64,000 nt of DNA from a bacterium (GTDB lineage: Bacteria > Desulfobacterota > Deferrisomatia > Deferrisomatales > Deferrisomataceae), in NCBI GenBank assembly GCA_027021615.1, contig JALUTY010000107.1, forward strand, positions 1-64,000. Reading direction: 5' to 3'. This document shows, piece after piece, positions 1 through 9,343 of this stretch. The first letter of the stretch is position 1. Each line of letters begins with the position of its first letter. Below the pieces are notes generated by a model. The model was not told the DNA's origin. It worked only from the letters and a program-made list of their open reading frames with translations, and searched no databases. Made by a program: the position numbers and the translations under genes.

Positions 1-405
1 AGCGCAAAACCCGCTCTCCCCTGGCCATGATGAACACTTGACGCTATGCTCATCCACCCCAGCGTCGCTTCGCGCCGCTACCGTTCGGCTTGCCCGGATT
101 CGGTGTTCACTTTCAGCGGAATACGCACCCATCCGCGGCGCCCCCATCAAAGCACGGTGGAGGGGGTAGAGCGTGTGCCGCTCCAGGATCTCGAGCGGAG
201 TGAGTCCCGCGGGCCCGGCGAGCAGGCAGGCAAACCGCTCCATTCCCCGGCCGTCCCACTCGCCGAGCGACCGGCACCGCGCGCCCCATAGGCGCTCGCC
301 GGTGTACTGCTCTCGTGGCAACTGGGCCAGGATGTGGTATCGGATCGCCACACTGTGGAGCATTTCGCCGGGCGCCGGCACCGGCACCGGCAATCCCAGG
401 CTCAC
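1..405 (-). CDS. tniQ: Second TniQ/TnsD-family target-selection protein (N-terminal part, cut by window edge)
   Basis: An open frame begins with GTG at 405-403, overlapping the tnsD stop codon as GTGA, and stays open for 135 codons to the window edge. It aligns by eye with the N-terminus of the neighbouring TnsD: a PGE...RYHILA block matches PDE...RYQVLA, and LTPLEILERHTLYPLHRAL matches LTAVEIIERHTHLPYYRPF. That block is typical of the TniQ domain, which couples a target-recognition factor to the TnsC ATPase ring. The C-terminus, and hence the target recognised, is not visible. A second TniQ beside TnsD is found in some type I-B CRISPR-associated transposons but also in elements without CRISPR, so function is open. 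Homology is fairly sure; role is inference. Confidence 0.75.
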   Translation of the reverse strand, partial: MSLGLPVPVPAPGEMLHSVAIRYHILAQLPREQYTGERLWGARCRSLGEWDGRGMERFACLLAGPAGLTPLEILERHTLYPLHRALMGAPRMGAYSAESEHRIRASRTVAARSDAGVDEHSVKCSSWPGESGFCA

Positions 406-2372
406 CGTGACGCTCCCGTGTCGGCTGGCCCAAGCACGCCCGGTATGGCCATCTGGCCGGCCGCTTCCCGGATCGCGGCGCGAACACGCGCCGTCGGGGC
501 ACACCCGATGCCGGCGAGCCGCTGGATTCGCCAGGCGGCCGGCGGGATCCCTTGCCTCACGAGCTCTTCTCGGGCCCACTCGATCCGGCGGATCTGGTAC
601 TCCTCAACGGTTTCAACGACCTTCTCCAGAGCCAGTTCCGTCCGCGGAAGCTTGTCGAGCCGGTGCTGCAGCAGAGTCAGCGCCCCTATCATCCTACCTA
701 CCGTAGACGGGCTGACCCGTATCGGCCGGCCCGGGCGAGTGCGGATGGCGTCGGCCGCCTCGATGACCTGCTGCGCCAGCTCCCGATCGCGGCAAGCCCA
801 GTCCACCCGGGTAGCGGGGGGAGACGGGGCCACGGGACCAGGGGAATGGGCCCGGAGCCAGTCCCGGTCGTGCCGGTAGAGCCAGGAGTAGGCCGCGGGC
901 ACCCGGCGGCGGATCTCTGTGGCTGACGCTTCCGGGTGGGATTCCCGGGCCGCGCTATAATCTGAGCGATGTCGGTGTCTGGCTCGGCGAAAAAGGGAAT
1001 AGCGGCGTCGGTAGGAGATCTGCGGGTGGGCCCGCAGTATTCTCGTAAGGTGCGAGCGAGAAAACCGGGTAGCAGCGAGGATGTCCTCCATCGGTGCCCC
1101 ATGTCGCAGCAGGCGCTGCGCCCGGCGCTCGTCGGCCGGACGGTGTTGCGTCGGACGCCTCCTCCCAAAGGGAATTCCGTACCGGGCGGCATAGACACTC
1201 AGGGTAGTGACGCTCGTGCCCAGGACCTGCGCAGCGCTGCGGAGGGATCGCCCCTCGGCCACCAAGAGATGCCGCAGGAGCGCCGGATCAACGCGGGGGG
1301 TCCCGTCTCCCCTGTCCGGCGGCGCGGGAGGCGGCGCGGAGCACGGCACAGCGGCCCGATCGAGCTCTCGAAGAAATGCTTCCCAATCCCCGAAAAGGAA
1401 CGCGATAAGGAGGATGTGTTGGAATGGGTGCCCCCGTCGCCTCGCCCCCCTCGCGAGGGTGGCCAGCCAGGTTTGGTCACACGTCGTGAGCATCCCCAAA
1501 AGTCTGCCGTACGGGGACACAGACGATACGGCCCGGTAGTGGTGCTGGAACGCGTCCCTCAAGGCGGCTTGCCGTACCTGCCCCGCCGGGGTGATCCAGC
1601 CGCGACGCTCGAATGCGACGCGATAGGCCTGCCGGATTCGCGCACACGGCAGGCTGGGCGTGGCCGACCACAGGATGTCGCGGCTGATGCAAGCGGTGGC
1701 CAGGAGACGGCGGAACGCTCCGTCACCGAGCCCCGCAGCCAGATCGGTGTAATGCCGGTCCTCCACGGGCTCCGCGGGCGGCAGCGAGAACCCGTGCCGC
1801 GCCGGGGCGTCCAGGGGCCGGTTCAGCTGCCTGAGGCCGATCCTGTGGTCCGCGCAAACGAGCACGCCCGGGAGCTGATGCTGACGATGCCAGTACGCCA
1901 CGCCGTAGCACTCGATATCCGCAGATCGACACGCGGGGCAGTAGCGGAGCGGATCTGCGGCCCCCACCCGGCCAGCGAGTAGACCCCCCACAGCCTTTGG
2001 GGCGGCCCTACTACGTCCTAACATGGCCCGTTTCATGCGGGCCACCGTTGCGGAGCCTCGAAATGGGCGGTAGTAGGGGAGGTGGGTATGGCGTTCGATT
2101 ATCTCGACGGCTGTAAGGCCAATATCCGGCGGTAGACGATCGGCGAGAAGACCTACGTACGTGGGGAGATTTGAGGAAGTCACCGGCATCCCGCGGCCGA
2201 ACAATGCGCGGAGGCTCTCCCGCGCGGAGCAGTGCACGGCGAGGACCTGGTAACGAGCGCACATTCCCATCACAGTTTCATCCGGCAGCGCGGTCGGGAA
2301 GTGCGTTAGCGCGAGCAGGTGTTGCTGTACCATTGGCATTCGCCGCAGGCTGGGGAGGACCCTATAGGTCAT
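402..2372 (-). CDS. tnsD: TnsD, site-specific target selector (TniQ family, 656 aa)
   Basis: TnsD binds the 3' end of glmS in the canonical system and recruits TnsC and the TnsAB transposase to attTn7. The N-terminal TniQ domain (about residues 25-180) carries a zinc ribbon with CPAC (145-148) and CADH (173-176). The C-terminal half has helix-turn-helix-like segments and the TnsD-type block with AYSWLYRHDRDWL followed by VDWACRD, characteristic of long TnsD proteins rather than short TniQ. The length is somewhat above the 508 aa of Tn7 TnsD. The start overlaps the tnsC stop by 11 nt; an ATG 11 or 13 codons further in is possible. The location of the element next to glmS fits homing by this protein. 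Confidence 0.9.
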   Translation of the reverse strand: MTYRVLPSLRRMPMVQQHLLALTHFPTALPDETVMGMCARYQVLAVHCSARESLRALFGRGMPVTSSNLPTYVGLLADRLPPDIGLTAVEIIERHTHLPYYRPFRGSATVARMKRAMLGRSRAAPKAVGGLLAGRVGAADPLRYCPACRSADIECYGVAYWHRQHQLPGVLVCADHRIGLRQLNRPLDAPARHGFSLPPAEPVEDRHYTDLAAGLGDGAFRRLLATACISRDILWSATPSLPCARIRQAYRVAFERRGWITPAGQVRQAALRDAFQHHYRAVSSVSPYGRLLGMLTTCDQTWLATLARGARRRGHPFQHILLIAFLFGDWEAFLRELDRAAVPCSAPPPAPPDRGDGTPRVDPALLRHLLVAEGRSLRSAAQVLGTSVTTLSVYAARYGIPFGRRRPTQHRPADERRAQRLLRHGAPMEDILAATRFSRSHLTRILRAHPQISYRRRYSLFRRARHRHRSDYSAARESHPEASATEIRRRVPAAYSWLYRHDRDWLRAHSPGPVAPSPPATRVDWACRDRELAQQVIEAADAIRTRPGRPIRVSPSTVGRMIGALTLLQHRLDKLPRTELALEKVVETVEEYQIRRIEWAREELVRQGIPPAAWRIQRLAGIGCAPTARVRAAIREAAGQMAIPGVLGPADTGASR

Positions 2373-3825
2373 CCAGGTCAGCGATCAGGCCCTGACGGCC
2401 CAGGGCGCCGTGCGGGTCCTCAGTCTTTTGTGCTTCTACGATGGCGTGGTCCGGATCCATGTGTGGTGCGGGCAAATCGTCCCCGGGGCCGCCATCCCGA
2501 CCTTCGGTATTGGTTTGCGGGCGGAGCACCTCGCCGGCCCCCTGTTCGCCAGAGGAACGCTGCCCGCCGGCCAACGGCACCGCCCAGTCTCTCCACCCCA
2601 CGGGCGGGGCAATATCCGGATAGTGTTGCATAGCGACCGGATCGCCCAACCGGAGTGCCTCCAGCTGCGCGCGGATCGGCTTTCCCTGCGTCGCCCCAGC
2701 GGCTGCCAAGTCCCGGTGCGACAGCGTCGCCGCGCCTGTCTCGATCGCCCACCGCTGCGCCCGGATGAACGTCCGCACGGCGAGATCAATGATCCCCTGG
2801 GACATGTCGTACAGGGTGTCGGCAATCTCCACGCTAAAAGGATCTTGACCCTCTATCAATTGCAGACGCCACAGTTGCTGTGCAAATGCCTTCCAGGCTT
2901 TAGAACCCCTCTCGTGTCGTTTAAACTCCACAAATCCAGCGTCCATCATCCTGCGACTGACTTGAAATTCGCCCATCAAAATTCTGGCTAGCCCGTATGT
3001 TCCAACAAAAACAATGGGGACGCCCACAACATTCACCATTGATCTTAGAAATGCCAAAAATTGCTTCGCGCCGCCCGTCCTTGCCAAGCTCAAATTCTGC
3101 AGTTCATCAACGACCAAGATCCCTAAGTTCAGCACTCTTGCCAATCGTCCCATCTGTATTTGCAGGTTTTCTGTCGAGCGGCGCGCGGAACCATACTGGT
3201 CGAGGTAATTTGTACCGATTGCGTTGTCGACGGCCTGAAAAAATTGGAGACACAGGTCCTTCCTTGACGCGTTCGCGGGACAATCCACGTGGAGCCAAAC
3301 GACTTGCACACTATTAAGCTTTTGGCCATTATATTCGCGATGCCTTATGACCTGCGGATACGTTGCTAAAACTCTCCGGATTGCCGTTGTTTTTCCGCAC
3401 CCACTGGCCCCTATTACAAGGCAACTACCGGCAGTTGTGCTGGTTTGCACGGGCGACCAGTCAATATTCTCCCCGCACAACTGATAGGTAAAACGAACCG
3501 CATTGGGGTCCATAATGTTTCTGGTCGCGTAACCTCTTCGAATCGCCCGCCCTAGATCAATATACAGCTGAATGCATTCGTAGAACGGAACGTATAGATC
3601 CTTCGCCCGATCGACCAACATCAATCGCTCCGTGGGACTCCGCAACCGATCGGCCGGATCCTGCGACACGGGCCGGTACAGCGCCCGTCGGGCATCGTCC
3701 GCCTCCAGCACCAGCGGCAACGCCTCAATGAGCGGGTTCCCGGCAGTCTCAGGTATCTCGGCCGGTCGGTATTCCGCCACCGGTATGCGCCCCGCTAGGC
3801 CCCGATCCCGATCATTCGTCGTCAT
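2362..3825 (-). CDS. tnsC: TnsC, AAA+ transposition regulator ATPase
   Basis: TnsC forms an ATP-dependent filament or ring on target DNA that links TniQ/TnsD to TnsAB. The 487-aa protein has Walker A GASGCGKTT at residues 139-147 and Walker B LGILVVDELQNL ending at D240-E241, as in the TnsC/TniB group. The start codon overlaps the tnsB stop (ATGA), implying translational coupling. The tail runs into tnsD. Its base composition is less GC-rich than the chromosomal genes further right, in keeping with horizontal origin. No inactivating change is visible. Confidence 0.92.
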   Translation of the reverse strand: MTTNDRDRGLAGRIPVAEYRPAEIPETAGNPLIEALPLVLEADDARRALYRPVSQDPADRLRSPTERLMLVDRAKDLYVPFYECIQLYIDLGRAIRRGYATRNIMDPNAVRFTYQLCGENIDWSPVQTSTTAGSCLVIGASGCGKTTAIRRVLATYPQVIRHREYNGQKLNSVQVVWLHVDCPANASRKDLCLQFFQAVDNAIGTNYLDQYGSARRSTENLQIQMGRLARVLNLGILVVDELQNLSLARTGGAKQFLAFLRSMVNVVGVPIVFVGTYGLARILMGEFQVSRRMMDAGFVEFKRHERGSKAWKAFAQQLWRLQLIEGQDPFSVEIADTLYDMSQGIIDLAVRTFIRAQRWAIETGAATLSHRDLAAAGATQGKPIRAQLEALRLGDPVAMQHYPDIAPPVGWRDWAVPLAGGQRSSGEQGAGEVLRPQTNTEGRDGGPGDDLPAPHMDPDHAIVEAQKTEDPHGALGRQGLIADLDDL

Positions 3826-6002
3826 TTTTTAACTCCTCGTGGCCTTGCTAGGAATTCACATAACGCGTCTCCGTCGAGGTCGCGTAGTTGGCTCTCAATG
3901 GATGTATCCGCTGGCGACTTTGTGTGGACACAGTCAATTCCATCCGTAAACTCACCGGTCGCCAGACGCCGGGCTTCCGCTCTTCTGTTTTCCCGGATGT
4001 TTTTTAGCATCTCTTTGTCGTCACGCCCGCTTGCTTTCGCCTCTTTTATGGCATTGTTCACGATATCCGCGACGCTTTTGTCAAGATCTATGGCGCTCTC
4101 TAAGGCGCGTGAGGCTCTGTTTTCCGCCGGTGCCTTCTCTCTTGCACGCGCATCTAGTATCTCTTCAACTGGCAGTCCACGATATTTATCCGCGTCTGGA
4201 TTGCACACTTCGCACGGTTCGAATCGATTGATTTCTGTCTGCACCCAAACATGGTCTGTGTTCGCCGGATCGTAACGAATTTCTATTTTTCGTCGCCCTT
4301 TCTGCCGAGCAATGGCACGCCAGTTTTCCGCCGCCTCCGTAGCACACGAATATCTCCGTCCATGCCACACAATTCCAGACTCCGTAATTGACGCCATTTC
4401 ACGAGGCAATAGGTGCCGGTAGACCAGTTGAGAATCCACAGCACGAAGCGTGCCTGTGATATTCTTGAGACCCCACCTCCACAAAGCTATGGGAGTCGGG
4501 GGAACATTGGCGGCTAACATTTCCTGAGTGAGGAGGTCCGGGTATTCGTGGTGGTGGTTGTGATACAGAATCAACCGGCAAATGATATTCCCGACTTCTC
4601 TAATATTGAGGGTCGCATCAAGGCGGTAATCCCGCTCGCCTCGTTCACGGTGCCTCTTTTTAACGGCCCCCGGGAGAAAATGAATAACACCTTCTTGTAA
4701 GGTGCGGAAGCGAGATTCTACAACACCTTTCCAATCCGCCCGAAAAGGCGGGCAGTTTTCGACGGTAATACCGAGCCCCATAATCATGTCATCTGCTTTT
4801 TCTCCCCTCAGTTCGCCATTATCAACTAATATACTGCTGGGCAGCACTTCGCATGGCCAATCTTCCTCAGATATCGTTATGCCGTACTCTTTGCACAGGT
4901 CTACCTTGTTGCGAAATGCATTATACACGGCGATCCGTGCCGTGTTCCAACTCGGCCCCTCTAACGCCAAGTGGAATCCAAGAATTAGTCTTGAGAAGAC
5001 GTCGATAATTACATACAGGATGGCTCTGCCGATAGGAATTTGCCGAGACAGAAGGCTCGTTAAGTAAAGATCCAAAGTCGTGCTGTCCATTTCCGCCCGA
5101 TCACCGGGCCCGACTACGCCATCGACTGCACGACCTCGGAGTCCTCGACCCTTGAGCGCCCACTTTCGGGGTCCCTGGCGCGCTTTGCGCGTTTCTGGGT
5201 CCTCTGTGTGTTGCTGCGCCCAATAATAGAACTGACCGTAGGTGGGGCGGTTTTTGTGGAGCACCCTTCTTGTGTTTCCATTTTCGTCGATAATTTGTTC
5301 CGAAAAGAATTGTTCTATCATTCTCCGGTATACGAATTGAAGCGACCGTCCGTCGGCGGTTCGGTACCAGCGGTCAATGGACACGGCGATAATTTGGCGT
5401 ATCTCATCGGTTACATTCGTTCCCACGTTTTTCGGGTCTTCACCGTTGGATACGCATTGACGCGGTCGGCCTCTTTTTTTCGCTCCCGATGATTTCCTTT
5501 TTCCGCGCCCTCCACAAGCCAGATAGTTGTTCTGTAGCGCCGCCGGAATAGAGCCGTATTTCCAGTATCGGAAAAGCCATCTCTTGATCTTTTTTTTCGA
5601 AACTCCCGTACGAGCGGACGCAGCAGCAATTTTTTTTGAGAGGGACCCTTGGACGAAAATCCATTCACGCAAGGGCTGGCTTGTAATATCTGCGATGGAG
5701 TCGAGCCTATCTTGTATGAAGTTACGTTGTTCGTCGCTTATGTCGCAAAATAAATAGGCTGGCAGTTCGTAACGGACGATTGTGGCCAGTCCGGAGGAAA
5801 GCATGTTCGTCAGTTGGCTTAGGGGAAAATTCAAAGGGTTGCGAGTAGAGTCTCTCGATGGGTCTACTTCAAACAACGCGGCAAGGTCGAGCGTACCGTC
5901 AATCGCGAGAATTCTGTAGCACCGCTCCCTCATACCAGGATCGTCATACTCTGGCGCGATCAACACGACAGCGTTTTCTTCGAGTTTCGGTTTCACGGAC
6001 AT
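3822..6002 (-). CDS. tnsB: TnsB, DDE transposase of Tn7-like element
   Basis: TnsB binds the transposon-end repeats and performs 3'-end cleavage and strand transfer. The 726-aa protein has an N-terminal DNA-binding half, a retroviral-integrase-fold core and a Mu-type C-terminal beta-barrel region. Candidate catalytic residues are D306 (in EMDSTT), D394 (in ILVDNGEL) and E429 (in KGVVESR); the spacing of the last two is close to DD35E. It overlaps tnsC by 4 nt and is separated from tnsA by 7 nt, so tnsA-B-C-D-tniQ looks like one operon. The gene is clearly less GC-rich than the host genes. The 20-bp repeats at 20378-20457 are its likely binding sites. Confidence 0.93.
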   Translation of the reverse strand: MSVKPKLEENAVVLIAPEYDDPGMRERCYRILAIDGTLDLAALFEVDPSRDSTRNPLNFPLSQLTNMLSSGLATIVRYELPAYLFCDISDEQRNFIQDRLDSIADITSQPLREWIFVQGSLSKKIAAASARTGVSKKKIKRWLFRYWKYGSIPAALQNNYLACGGRGKRKSSGAKKRGRPRQCVSNGEDPKNVGTNVTDEIRQIIAVSIDRWYRTADGRSLQFVYRRMIEQFFSEQIIDENGNTRRVLHKNRPTYGQFYYWAQQHTEDPETRKARQGPRKWALKGRGLRGRAVDGVVGPGDRAEMDSTTLDLYLTSLLSRQIPIGRAILYVIIDVFSRLILGFHLALEGPSWNTARIAVYNAFRNKVDLCKEYGITISEEDWPCEVLPSSILVDNGELRGEKADDMIMGLGITVENCPPFRADWKGVVESRFRTLQEGVIHFLPGAVKKRHRERGERDYRLDATLNIREVGNIICRLILYHNHHHEYPDLLTQEMLAANVPPTPIALWRWGLKNITGTLRAVDSQLVYRHLLPREMASITESGIVWHGRRYSCATEAAENWRAIARQKGRRKIEIRYDPANTDHVWVQTEINRFEPCEVCNPDADKYRGLPVEEILDARAREKAPAENRASRALESAIDLDKSVADIVNNAIKEAKASGRDDKEMLKNIRENRRAEARRLATGEFTDGIDCVHTKSPADTSIESQLRDLDGDALCEFLARPRGVKK

Positions 6003-6009
6003 GGTTTCC

Positions 6010-6957
6010 TCATTTCTCGCTCGCCAAAGCCCAAGGTAAGGGGTACGGAAGCCCTACGCGGCGAGAGAGATTCAGAGGAAGGTGGCCGTGCCAGATGGCG
6101 TGGCGAGCGAGTGACACGGCCTGAGCCTCGGGGAGGCTGCATGTACGGGCAACCGAGAGGATGACGCGCCGGAAGGGGGTGGTTGTGTCCGCTCGGTAGT
6201 CGAGGATCGCGTTCAGAAACCGCTCGTACCCGCGCTCTGAGATCCGGCGGGAAGGGTCGAGGACGGCGTCAATGCGGCACCAGTGGAGGGTCTGGCACCG
6301 ATAGCCGTGCGCAGCGAGGTCGCGGTCGGTAACGACTCGCCAGGCCACCCCATGATGGTGGCAGTACTGCCGATCGATCTCTTGAAGTTCGGCCACACGG
6401 GGGCGGGCGAGCTGTGCCGCGGGCTTCACGGACAGGGCAAGCTGCCGCTCTCGTTGCCCGTCTCGGAGTGTCACCAGAAAATCCACGGTGGGAACGTACG
6501 GAGGTCTCCCGCGGCTTTTTTTTCCGAGGAATGCGGGGCAACGAATCCCCAGATGCTTCGCGATGGCCCGTACCAGGCGCACGTCGATGAGCGGATACTG
6601 CTCGCGGACATCCGCCACGCCGGGATGGGACTCCAAAAGCAGAAACGTTCGGTATTCTAGGTCGGAGAGGAGGTGATGGATCCGTCCGGTACGGACGCCG
6701 CGCAGTGTCCGGCGCCGACCGCTACTGGGAACATGATGCTTCAAGAGCCATGGGCGATATTCTTTCTTGGCTCCGACGCCATGGCCTTTCGCTAAATGGC
6801 GCGCGACGTCCGGGGGCACCAGTATGGGGCGAGGACCTTCTAGCCGGTGCGGGTCAAGTGGAGCGTAGACCCACTCCGAGGTGGGGTCTGGATCTTTGGC
6901 GGGCGCAGGGCAAGAGGCCCCCTTGACACTCCCGGGGCGGGGTGCGATAGTGATCAT
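6010..6957 (-). CDS. tnsA: TnsA, heteromeric transposase endonuclease subunit
   Basis: TnsA cleaves the 5' strands at the transposon ends, making transposition cut-and-paste with TnsB. The 315-aa protein has the restriction-like catalytic set: E101 (in SDLEYRTF), D159 (in PTVDFLV) and K178 (in SVKP). A winged-helix C-terminal part follows, as in the 273-aa Tn7 TnsA. I chose the ATG at 6957 because an AGGA sits just upstream; an ATG at 7050 would add 31 residues of low-complexity sequence. It is the first gene of the tns operon and is divergent from the XRE regulator gene. The intact triad argues against a copy-and-paste element lacking TnsA activity. Confidence 0.88.
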   Translation of the reverse strand: MITIAPRPGSVKGASCPAPAKDPDPTSEWVYAPLDPHRLEGPRPILVPPDVARHLAKGHGVGAKKEYRPWLLKHHVPSSGRRRTLRGVRTGRIHHLLSDLEYRTFLLLESHPGVADVREQYPLIDVRLVRAIAKHLGIRCPAFLGKKSRGRPPYVPTVDFLVTLRDGQRERQLALSVKPAAQLARPRVAELQEIDRQYCHHHGVAWRVVTDRDLAAHGYRCQTLHWCRIDAVLDPSRRISERGYERFLNAILDYRADTTTPFRRVILSVARTCSLPEAQAVSLARHAIWHGHLPLNLSRRVGLPYPLPWALASEK

Positions 6958-7310
6958 GCAGCAATCCTTTTGTTTGCGGGCCTCGGGGCTGCCTCCCCGG
7001 GGCCCGCTGCGTATATGGCTTTCCTCTAGTAGTTCTCCTCCCGCGCGCATATCCGACTCGCCCGACGAGGCCGTCGGGTCACGCTACGCCAGCCAGCATA
7101 GCCCCCCGATCCCGGGGCGTCAACCCGTTCGGGGGCAAAATAATCTCCGACGAGCTGAGGCGTCTCGATCCGTCAGGGTGAGAGTTCCTGTGTATGGTAC
7201 AATATCTTACACCGGCCTCAGGATGGCACCTTGCGAACAAAGCCATATGGGTATATGCTATTACCCCGAATGGGTTGATTCCCTCGCGGGCGACCATGTA
7301 ACCCTTTAAT
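6958..7310. promoter_or_regulatory. Divergent intergenic region between tnsA and xre, with a long-range inverted repeat
   Basis: This 353-bp gap holds no gene. CAACCCGTTCGGGG at 7121-7134 and its inverted near-copy CCCCGAATGGGTTG at 7264-7277 match at 13 of 14 positions, 129 bp apart. They flank the space where both divergent promoters must lie, so they are candidate operators for the XRE protein or sites for a transposition protein. The TGTC-type 20-bp repeats found at the glmS-side end are absent here, so this does not look like the transposon end. No clear sigma70 promoter was identified. Confidence 0.4.
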
Positions 7311-7796
7311 ATGGAAACGAAAATGGCCGTAGGCGATCGACTGAAGGCTCTTCGCGGAAACGAGTCTGTCCAGAATTTCGCGGACCGGTTGGGTGTGCAT
7401 CCGAACACAATCCGCCGGTACGAGGCGGGCGAAAGAGACCCTGACACCGCGTTCCTTCTCCGCCTCTGGTCCCTGCTTCGGGTGCGCCCAGACTGGGTCG
7501 TCACGGGCGAAGGGGAAATGTTCGCACCGGCGGCTCGAGCGTTGTCGGCTTCACCGGAGGAAGATGGCCAGGAACTGTCGGAGCGGCAAAAGGCCGCCCT
7601 TCACTTTTGCACGGTGCTTCTCCGGAGCGAAAAGCTCCACAAGAGCTACCGCGTCGCTTCCCTCTCCGACTCGCGAGAACTCACGCTCACCCCGACGGAA
7701 CGGCGACTCCTCCAGGGATTCCATGCCGCGTCCGCCGCGAAGAAACGCCTGCTCATGGAACTCGCCGAAGAGGAGATCCGAGGCCCCGAGGACTGA
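7311..7796 (+). CDS. XRE-family (CI-like) transcriptional regulator
   Basis: The 161-aa protein has an N-terminal helix-turn-helix at about residues 8-62 (GDRLKALRGNESVQNFADRL, then HPNTIRRYEAGERDPD) typical of Cro/CI-type repressors. The C-terminal half is charged and shows no recognisable peptidase or sensor domain. Two start codons are possible (7311 and 7323). It is divergent from tnsA and probably controls the tns operon, itself, or both; regulators in this position occur in several Tn7-like and CRISPR-associated transposons. Directly after its stop the sequence becomes a truncated IS1634-type transposase, marking a rearrangement junction. Confidence 0.75.
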   Translation: METKMAVGDRLKALRGNESVQNFADRLGVHPNTIRRYEAGERDPDTAFLLRLWSLLRVRPDWVVTGEGEMFAPAARALSASPEEDGQELSERQKAALHFCTVLLRSEKLHKSYRVASLSDSRELTLTPTERRLLQGFHAASAAKKRLLMELAEEEIRGPED

Positions 7797-7800
7797 GCCG

Positions 7801-8934
7801 GGTGCAACACGGGTGGCGAATCTGTTGAACCTGCAGGTGGACCTGATCTTCTACGACACGACCTCGTTGCACTTCGAGGTGGACGAAGAGGATCCGGACG
7901 GTGGAGAGGAGTCGGAAGGGGGCAAGGGGCTTCGGAAGCGGGGGCACTCGAAGAACGGCCGAGGGGACGCGCCGCAGATCGTGGTGGGGCTTGCGGTGAC
8001 GCGCGATGGGTTCCCGGTGCGGCACTGGGTGTTCCCGGGGAACACGGTGGACGTGACGACGGTTCGGCAAGTCAAAGAGGACCTGCGGGGGTGGCGGCTG
8101 ACCCGGTGCGTGTTCGTGGGGGACGCCGGGATGGTGTCCGAGGAGAACCTGCGGGGGCTGAGCCTTGGGGGCGGCAAATACATCGTGGGGATGCCGATGC
8201 GCCGGGAGACGGAAGTGAACCGGGAGGTGCTGGGGCGGGCGGGGCGGTACCGGGAGGTGGCCGAGCACCTGAAGGTGAAAGAGGTCGTGGTGGGCGAGGG
8301 AGAACGGCGACGGCGCTACGCGGTGTGCTACAACGCGAGGGAGGCCGAACGCCAGCGGGCGCATCGGGAGGAGGTGCTGGAAGAGCTGGAGGCGGAGCTT
8401 GCGGCACTGGGAGAGCTGGAAGGGGAGCCCCACACGAAGCGGGTGTGTGGCCTGCGGGCGAGCCGCCGGTACGGGAAGTACCTGAGGCAGACCAAGGGGG
8501 GGCGCTTGGTGATCTCGCGGGAAGCCGTGCGGGAGGAAGAACGGCTCGACGGGAAGTTCGTGGTGCATACGAACGACGACACCCTGTCGGCGGAAGACCT
8601 GGCGCTGGGGTACAAGCAGCTCATGCGGGTGGAAGAGGCGTGGCGGACCTTGAAGACGGGGCTGCGTCTGCGGCCGGTGTACCACCGGGCGGAGCACCGG
8701 ATTCGGGCGCACGTGGCGCTGTCGGTCTTGGCGCTCCTACTGGAACGGGCAGCCGAACACGCGTGTGGAGACACGTGGCGCAACATCCGCGACGACCTCA
8801 AACAGATCAAACTTGCGCAATTGTCGAGCCCGCACGGGGAGGTGTGGCAGGTGACGGAGGCGCGGCCGGCAGCACTGAACCGGCTGAAATCCTTGGGGAT
8901 CAAGAAACCGGCAGAAGTACTTCGGATGGGCTGA
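7801..8934 (+). pseudogene. IS1634-family transposase, N-terminally truncated
   Basis: The frame becomes transposase-like at about 7811 (RVANLLNLQVDLIFYDTTSL) without any start codon, immediately after the xre stop. The rest is complete: D in FYDTTSLHFE, D in FVGDAGMV, and the Y-x2-R-x3-E-x6-K-like block YKQLMRVEEAWRTLK typical of the IS4/IS1634 superfamily. About the first 150 residues of a normal transposase of some 530 aa are missing. It is therefore a remnant, cut when the xre/tns segment was joined here or by deletion. It cannot be expressed normally. Confidence 0.85.
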
Positions 8935-9193
8935 GGACCTACATACCGCCGGAAAGGCGCCAGTTCCCAGTGGGCGCTGTGACTGCAGAACACTTCGGCA
9001 TCCCAACGTTTTCCCCGGCATTTTCCCGTACTCTACCCCGGACGGACAGGATCTGACCAATGTCCATGATACATAAACCCTTCGTCCGTTCGGGCGGGTA
9101 GCGGATTGGGAGCGTGCGTTGTCCCAAGGGCCCTCGGTACGGTAAGATCCGAGCGCTATTTCTGGGGAGGGGGTTTGGATGCCCAAGACTCGC
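8935..9193. other. Non-coding sequence between the IS1634 remnant and IS21
   Basis: No gene or convincing repeat is seen. The sequence must contain the right end of the truncated IS1634 element, but with the left end gone its inverted repeat cannot be fixed. The last five bases, CTCGC at 9189-9193, are one copy of the IS21 target duplication. Confidence 0.5.
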
Positions 9194-9343
9194 TGTCACG
9201 GATCGCCCTAATGGAGCCACCCATGATCGGCGTAATGGAGCCAGTTTGGGGGTGCCATGATCGGGCTAATGGAGCCGGGTCATGATCGGCGTAATGGAGC
9301 CACTCAGACCGGCCTGCCTCAGAGGGTCCCGGCGGTGTTGACC

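Noticed and set aside
7797-7812. Tn7-like transposon end at the xre/IS1634 junction (ACA near 7807-7809)
   Set aside because: There are no TGTC-type 20-mers and no non-coding end region; xre coding sequence reaches the junction.
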